A stretch of DNA of 8,739 nucleotides. Origin: Paludibacteraceae bacterium (lineage in GTDB: Bacteria > Bacteroidota > Bacteroidia > Bacteroidales > Paludibacteraceae). Made by a program: the position numbers and the translations under genes. Positions 6,770 to 8,739 of this stretch are shown here, piece after piece (the stretch's first letter is position 1; the number at the start of each line of letters is the position of its first letter). The notes under the pieces were generated by a model, which saw only the letters and a program-made list of their open reading frames with translations, did not search any database and was not told the DNA's origin. Where the stretch lies: assembly GCA_023227695.1 (NCBI GenBank), contig JALNVE010000127.1, positions 1-8,739 on the forward strand. Direction: 5' to 3'.

Positions 6770-6803
6770 CAAAGATAATGCCAATATTTGATAAATTTAC
6801 AAA
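6770..6803 (-). promoter_or_regulatory. Promoter of the exported protein / DUF4380-like operon
   Basis: The minus strand carries TTTG (6803-6800) as a -33 element, a 22-nt spacer, and TATCTTTG (6777-6770), an exact TAnnTTTG -7 box. The spacing is slightly longer than usual. The RNA would start near 6765, giving a leader of about 27 nt. This is the most complete promoter in the window and fixes the start at 6738 rather than 6813. Confidence 0.75.
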
Positions 6804-6808
6804 GGAGA

Positions 6809-6848
6809 AACACTTGATTTCAAAAGAGAATCAAGCGTTCCTTTTTTT
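6809..6848 (+). terminator. Hairpin with + strand T-run after the mannanase gene
   Basis: AACACTTGATT (6809-6819) pairs with AATCAAGCGTT (6829-6839), with one A-C mismatch on this strand that becomes a G-T wobble on the other, around a 9-nt loop. On the + strand it runs into CTTTTTTTA. On the minus strand, the direction of the mannanase gene, only TCTCCTTTG follows. It probably ends the mannanase transcript imperfectly, but its better polarity is against transcription entering from the left. Confidence 0.6.
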
Positions 6849-8535
6849 ATTTTATTGTTTTGAAACAGATAACATTTTCTTTGTTTGTTACCTGAACAAA
6901 ATATATGCCTTTATTCCAGTTAGAACAAGAAACATTCGTCTTTCCACTTTTTGTTAAAGAAGAAAGAATAGAACGTCCAGATGCATCAGTGATGTTGATG
7001 AAAGAACAGGCTGGACAAATAATCGTAAGCTGCTCTGAGAATTGGCTAGGATAGACATTGATGTCTGCTGTTTGTGCTTGAGCTTCAATAATGTCTGATT
7101 CTTTTCCCCAACCTGGCATTTCCTCAAGAGTGATGATTCTTTCGTCATTTAAGTTGGATGTCCAAACGTTTTTAGATGTCTTGCTGATGAAAAAACCGTC
7201 CCATGATTCGTACCAAGGCATCCACCAAGACCAAGTAGCACCGTCGTTGTACATGTTGTTGACGTCAGGGATTGGTCCGTTTTCAGACAAAGCTAAAATC
7301 TTAGTTGCTCCAAAATTACTCTTCAAATCAGAGAAAGCACTAAAGTTGCTTACGTGGTTGTTTGCATCATTATATATGTCGACGCTCAATACATCATAAT
7401 AATCAGCTCCTGGATTCCAGCTTGTGAAGCTTGCATCTTGTGGGTTGAATACCCAAATCAAGTTCTTTACACCATTGAATTTAACCATACGGTCATGTAT
7501 GAGACGGTAAAGGGCAGCAAACTCTTCGCCTGAGTGAGAACTCCACCAGAACCAGTTGCCTCCAGATTCGTGCAATGGACGGAAAATAGCAGCAACACCA
7601 GCTTCCTGTAATTGAAGGAACAGACTTGAAATATGGTCGATATCTTCGATCAGTTGTTTGTAAGTCTCAGAATTTGTGTTCCATTCTGTAGAACCAGAAA
7701 TAAATCCTGTTGTGAAGTCGAAAGTAGTGTATGCTTTGTCACCTGCTGCAGATTCAACATAGAACGCCTCAACGGCATCGCTAGGATCTTTCCAGTGCCA
7801 AGTAAAGGCTGGTATTCCGCCTTTTTTCCAAAGCTCTTCTGCTAATTTGAGGGTAGCATTTGTGTACTCTTGGTTCCATGATTCTTTGGAATCTTTTCCT
7901 GTTGCGAAAAGGAGATCGAAACCCACAAGAGCAGGGTATTTGCCTCCGGCGTCTTTAAATGCAACTAAATCTGCCTGAGAGAAAAGATCTGCAGATGCAG
8001 TGATATTTCCTGTCATGATACCAGAGATGGTTTTCTTCTCGAAGTTGTTGAGAAGGAAGTTGTAAACCTCTTTTGAGGCTTCTGTCGCGTCAGCAGTCAC
8101 TGGTGACTCGGAAAGATTGAATGGAGTAGTCTGGTATTCTGAAAGTGCGAAATAATCGACATCAATCCAACCCCAAGATTTGGTAAGTGCGATTGTATTA
8201 TCTCCTGCATTTAGAGATATGGTTGTTTCGATATCTTTGTATGATGAGGAGATTTCGAACGTAAGACTAGCTACCTTTTCTCCATTAACATTGATGTCAT
8301 TGGTTTTTGAACCTCCATAACCGTTTTTGTAATGGATTGTTAATGTGTATATGCCATTGCTTTTTGCGTTTGCCTTAAAGGTGATGCTTCCTTCATTCAT
8401 TTTGACGTAAGCCAAGTTGTTAGCTTCCTGATCGTCTGCTTTTACGGCATTGCCACCTAGTGTTGCTAATTCAGCTTCGTATAAAACTTTTTCTGCGAAG
8501 CATTGACTGGAGAATAGAGTAGTCCAGCATAACAT
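6847..8535 (-). CDS. Secreted beta-1,4-mannanase, CBM35-GH26 with T9SS sorting domain
   Basis: This 562-residue glycoside hydrolase is expected to cleave internal beta-1,4-mannosidic bonds of mannan, glucomannan or galactomannan outside the cell. A short signal peptide (1-14, ending CFA before EKV) is followed by a CBM35 sugar-binding domain at about 17-132 (YEAELATLGG at the start; SWGWIDVDYFAL at the end). The GH26 catalytic barrel is at about 148-475. The predicted acid/base is E323 in FRPLHESGGNWFWWS and the nucleophile E418 in LALSENGP; the WHW at 246-248 lines the active site. Residues 490-562 form a type A T9SS tail (INVYPSQFSEQLTI, ITDASGRSI, WNKGIYFVQV, CFKTIK). No SusC/SusD pair or other mannan gene is seen in the window. 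The start is doubtful. The signal peptide has no basic residue, and the frame continues open for 13 more codons (NFYNYKPQNYYTI) to a TGA at 8575-8577 without another ATG. A mutated, non-ATG or truncated native start is therefore possible. Mannanase is the usual GH26 activity, but a few members act on other beta-glycans. Confidence 0.93.
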   Translation of the reverse strand: MLCWTTLFSSQCFAEKVLYEAELATLGGNAVKADDQEANNLAYVKMNEGSITFKANAKSNGIYTLTIHYKNGYGGSKTNDINVNGEKVASLTFEISSSYKDIETTISLNAGDNTIALTKSWGWIDVDYFALSEYQTTPFNLSESPVTADATEASKEVYNFLLNNFEKKTISGIMTGNITASADLFSQADLVAFKDAGGKYPALVGFDLLFATGKDSKESWNQEYTNATLKLAEELWKKGGIPAFTWHWKDPSDAVEAFYVESAAGDKAYTTFDFTTGFISGSTEWNTNSETYKQLIEDIDHISSLFLQLQEAGVAAIFRPLHESGGNWFWWSSHSGEEFAALYRLIHDRMVKFNGVKNLIWVFNPQDASFTSWNPGADYYDVLSVDIYNDANNHVSNFSAFSDLKSNFGATKILALSENGPIPDVNNMYNDGATWSWWMPWYESWDGFFISKTSKNVWTSNLNDERIITLEEMPGWGKESDIIEAQAQTADINVYPSQFSEQLTIICPACSFINITDASGRSILSSLTKSGKTNVSCSNWNKGIYFVQVTNKENVICFKTIK

Positions 8536-8662
8536 GATTGTGTAATAGTTTTGTGGTTTGTAGTTGTAAAAATTTCACAATATAAGGGATCAGCGGATAG
8601 GTGGGGTTGGTACAAGGACAAGAATATTCCCCAAAATTCATGAATAGCATTATCTTTGCGGA
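8536..8662. other. Divergent intergenic region between mannanase and the right-hand gene
   Basis: The part next to the mannanase (8536-8575) is free of C on the + strand except near 8576, so the minus-strand leader lacks G and would be unstructured, as is usual for Bacteroidota. A degraded -7 box (TATATTG on the minus strand, near 8584) is the only promoter candidate for the mannanase. The G-rich stretch at 8586-8610 differs in composition from its surroundings and may belong to the end of an insertion sequence. Confidence 0.4.
8651..8658 (+). promoter_or_regulatory. -7 promoter box giving a probably leaderless mRNA
   Basis: TATCTTTG is an exact TAnnTTTG match and ends only 4 nt before the ATG at 8663. 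Transcription from this box would start at or within a few bases of the start codon. No -33 TTTG is seen at the normal distance. Confidence 0.6.
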
Positions 8663-8739
8663 ATGAAAACAGATCAACTATTAAGAGAGATATTGCCAAG
8701 CGTAAAAGTAGACAACTTCGATGTCGAGAATTTTGAGAA
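8663..8739 (+). CDS. N-terminus of a probable transposase (partial, runs off the window)
   Basis: Twenty-five codons are visible, reading MKTDQLLREILPSVKVDNFD followed by VENFE. The pattern, a short helix with LLxxxLP then a FDxxxF stretch, resembles the start of the N-terminal region of ISAon1-type transposases of Bacteroidota as I recall it. The match is too short to be sure. In that family this N-terminal region and the catalytic part are often encoded as separate reading frames. The gene is divergent from the mannanase, with 127 nt between the two starts, and its promoter box touches its start codon. If it is an insertion sequence, its left end should lie somewhere in 8578-8650. A resident gene of unknown function is the alternative. 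Confidence 0.45.
   Translation, partial: MKTDQLLREILPSVKVDNFDVENFE

Noticed and set aside
6739..6813. 25-residue extension of the small exported protein
   Set aside because: It runs through the TATCTTTG box at 6770-6777 and would bury the signal peptide behind a leader that does not look like an export signal.
1..8739. CRISPR array, tRNA, rRNA, toxin-antitoxin or defence island
   Set aside because: I found no regularly spaced direct repeats, tRNA-like folds or rRNA sequence, and no gene with a recognisable defence domain.

Overview
The window comes from an AT-rich member of the phylum Bacteroidota, most likely order Bacteroidales. The signs are C-terminal secretion tails of the type IX system (T9SS) on two proteins, TAnnTTTG-type -7 promoter boxes upstream of several genes, few Shine-Dalgarno sites, a UvrA of Bacteroidota type, a CBM35-GH26 mannanase and a DUF4380-like protein. 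No ribosomal or other marker allows a species call.

Layout from left to right. Positions 1-118 look like the end of something else, possibly an insertion sequence: an inverted 8-mer sits at 1-8 and 111-118, and a short open frame ends at 83. Then come two decayed tails of large surface proteins on the + strand. The first (115-567) is a fibronectin-III-like segment plus a T9SS tail and is followed by a strong terminator. The second (632-958) is a FlgD-Ig-like C-terminus with no start codon. A promoter with a perfect 12-bp palindrome just upstream leads into an intact gene for an exported 262-residue protein of unknown function (1187-1975). That gene converges on uvrA (minus strand, 2082-4931), and the two share a 20-bp bidirectional terminator hairpin. 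uvrA has its own -7 box and an unusually good Shine-Dalgarno site.

Right of uvrA lies a two-gene minus-strand operon: a small exported protein (6235-6738) followed 7 nt later by a cytosolic DUF4380-like protein with a galactose-mutarotase-like character (5274-6227). It has a clear promoter and a clear terminator. Next is a secreted GH26 mannanase (6847-8535, minus strand) with an N-terminal CBM35 and a T9SS tail. At the right edge a divergent gene begins at 8663, with a promoter placed so that its mRNA would be leaderless. Its 25 visible residues resemble the N-terminal region of ISAon1-type transposases.

Functionally the window holds one housekeeping gene (uvrA, nucleotide excision repair) and one carbohydrate gene (extracellular mannan degradation). 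The DUF4380 operon may be linked to sugar metabolism only by position and fold. The flanks look like accessory DNA, with eroded surface-protein genes on the left and a probable insertion sequence on the right that may have trimmed the 5' end of the mannanase gene. I see no CRISPR array, tRNA, rRNA, toxin-antitoxin pair or obvious new defence system.
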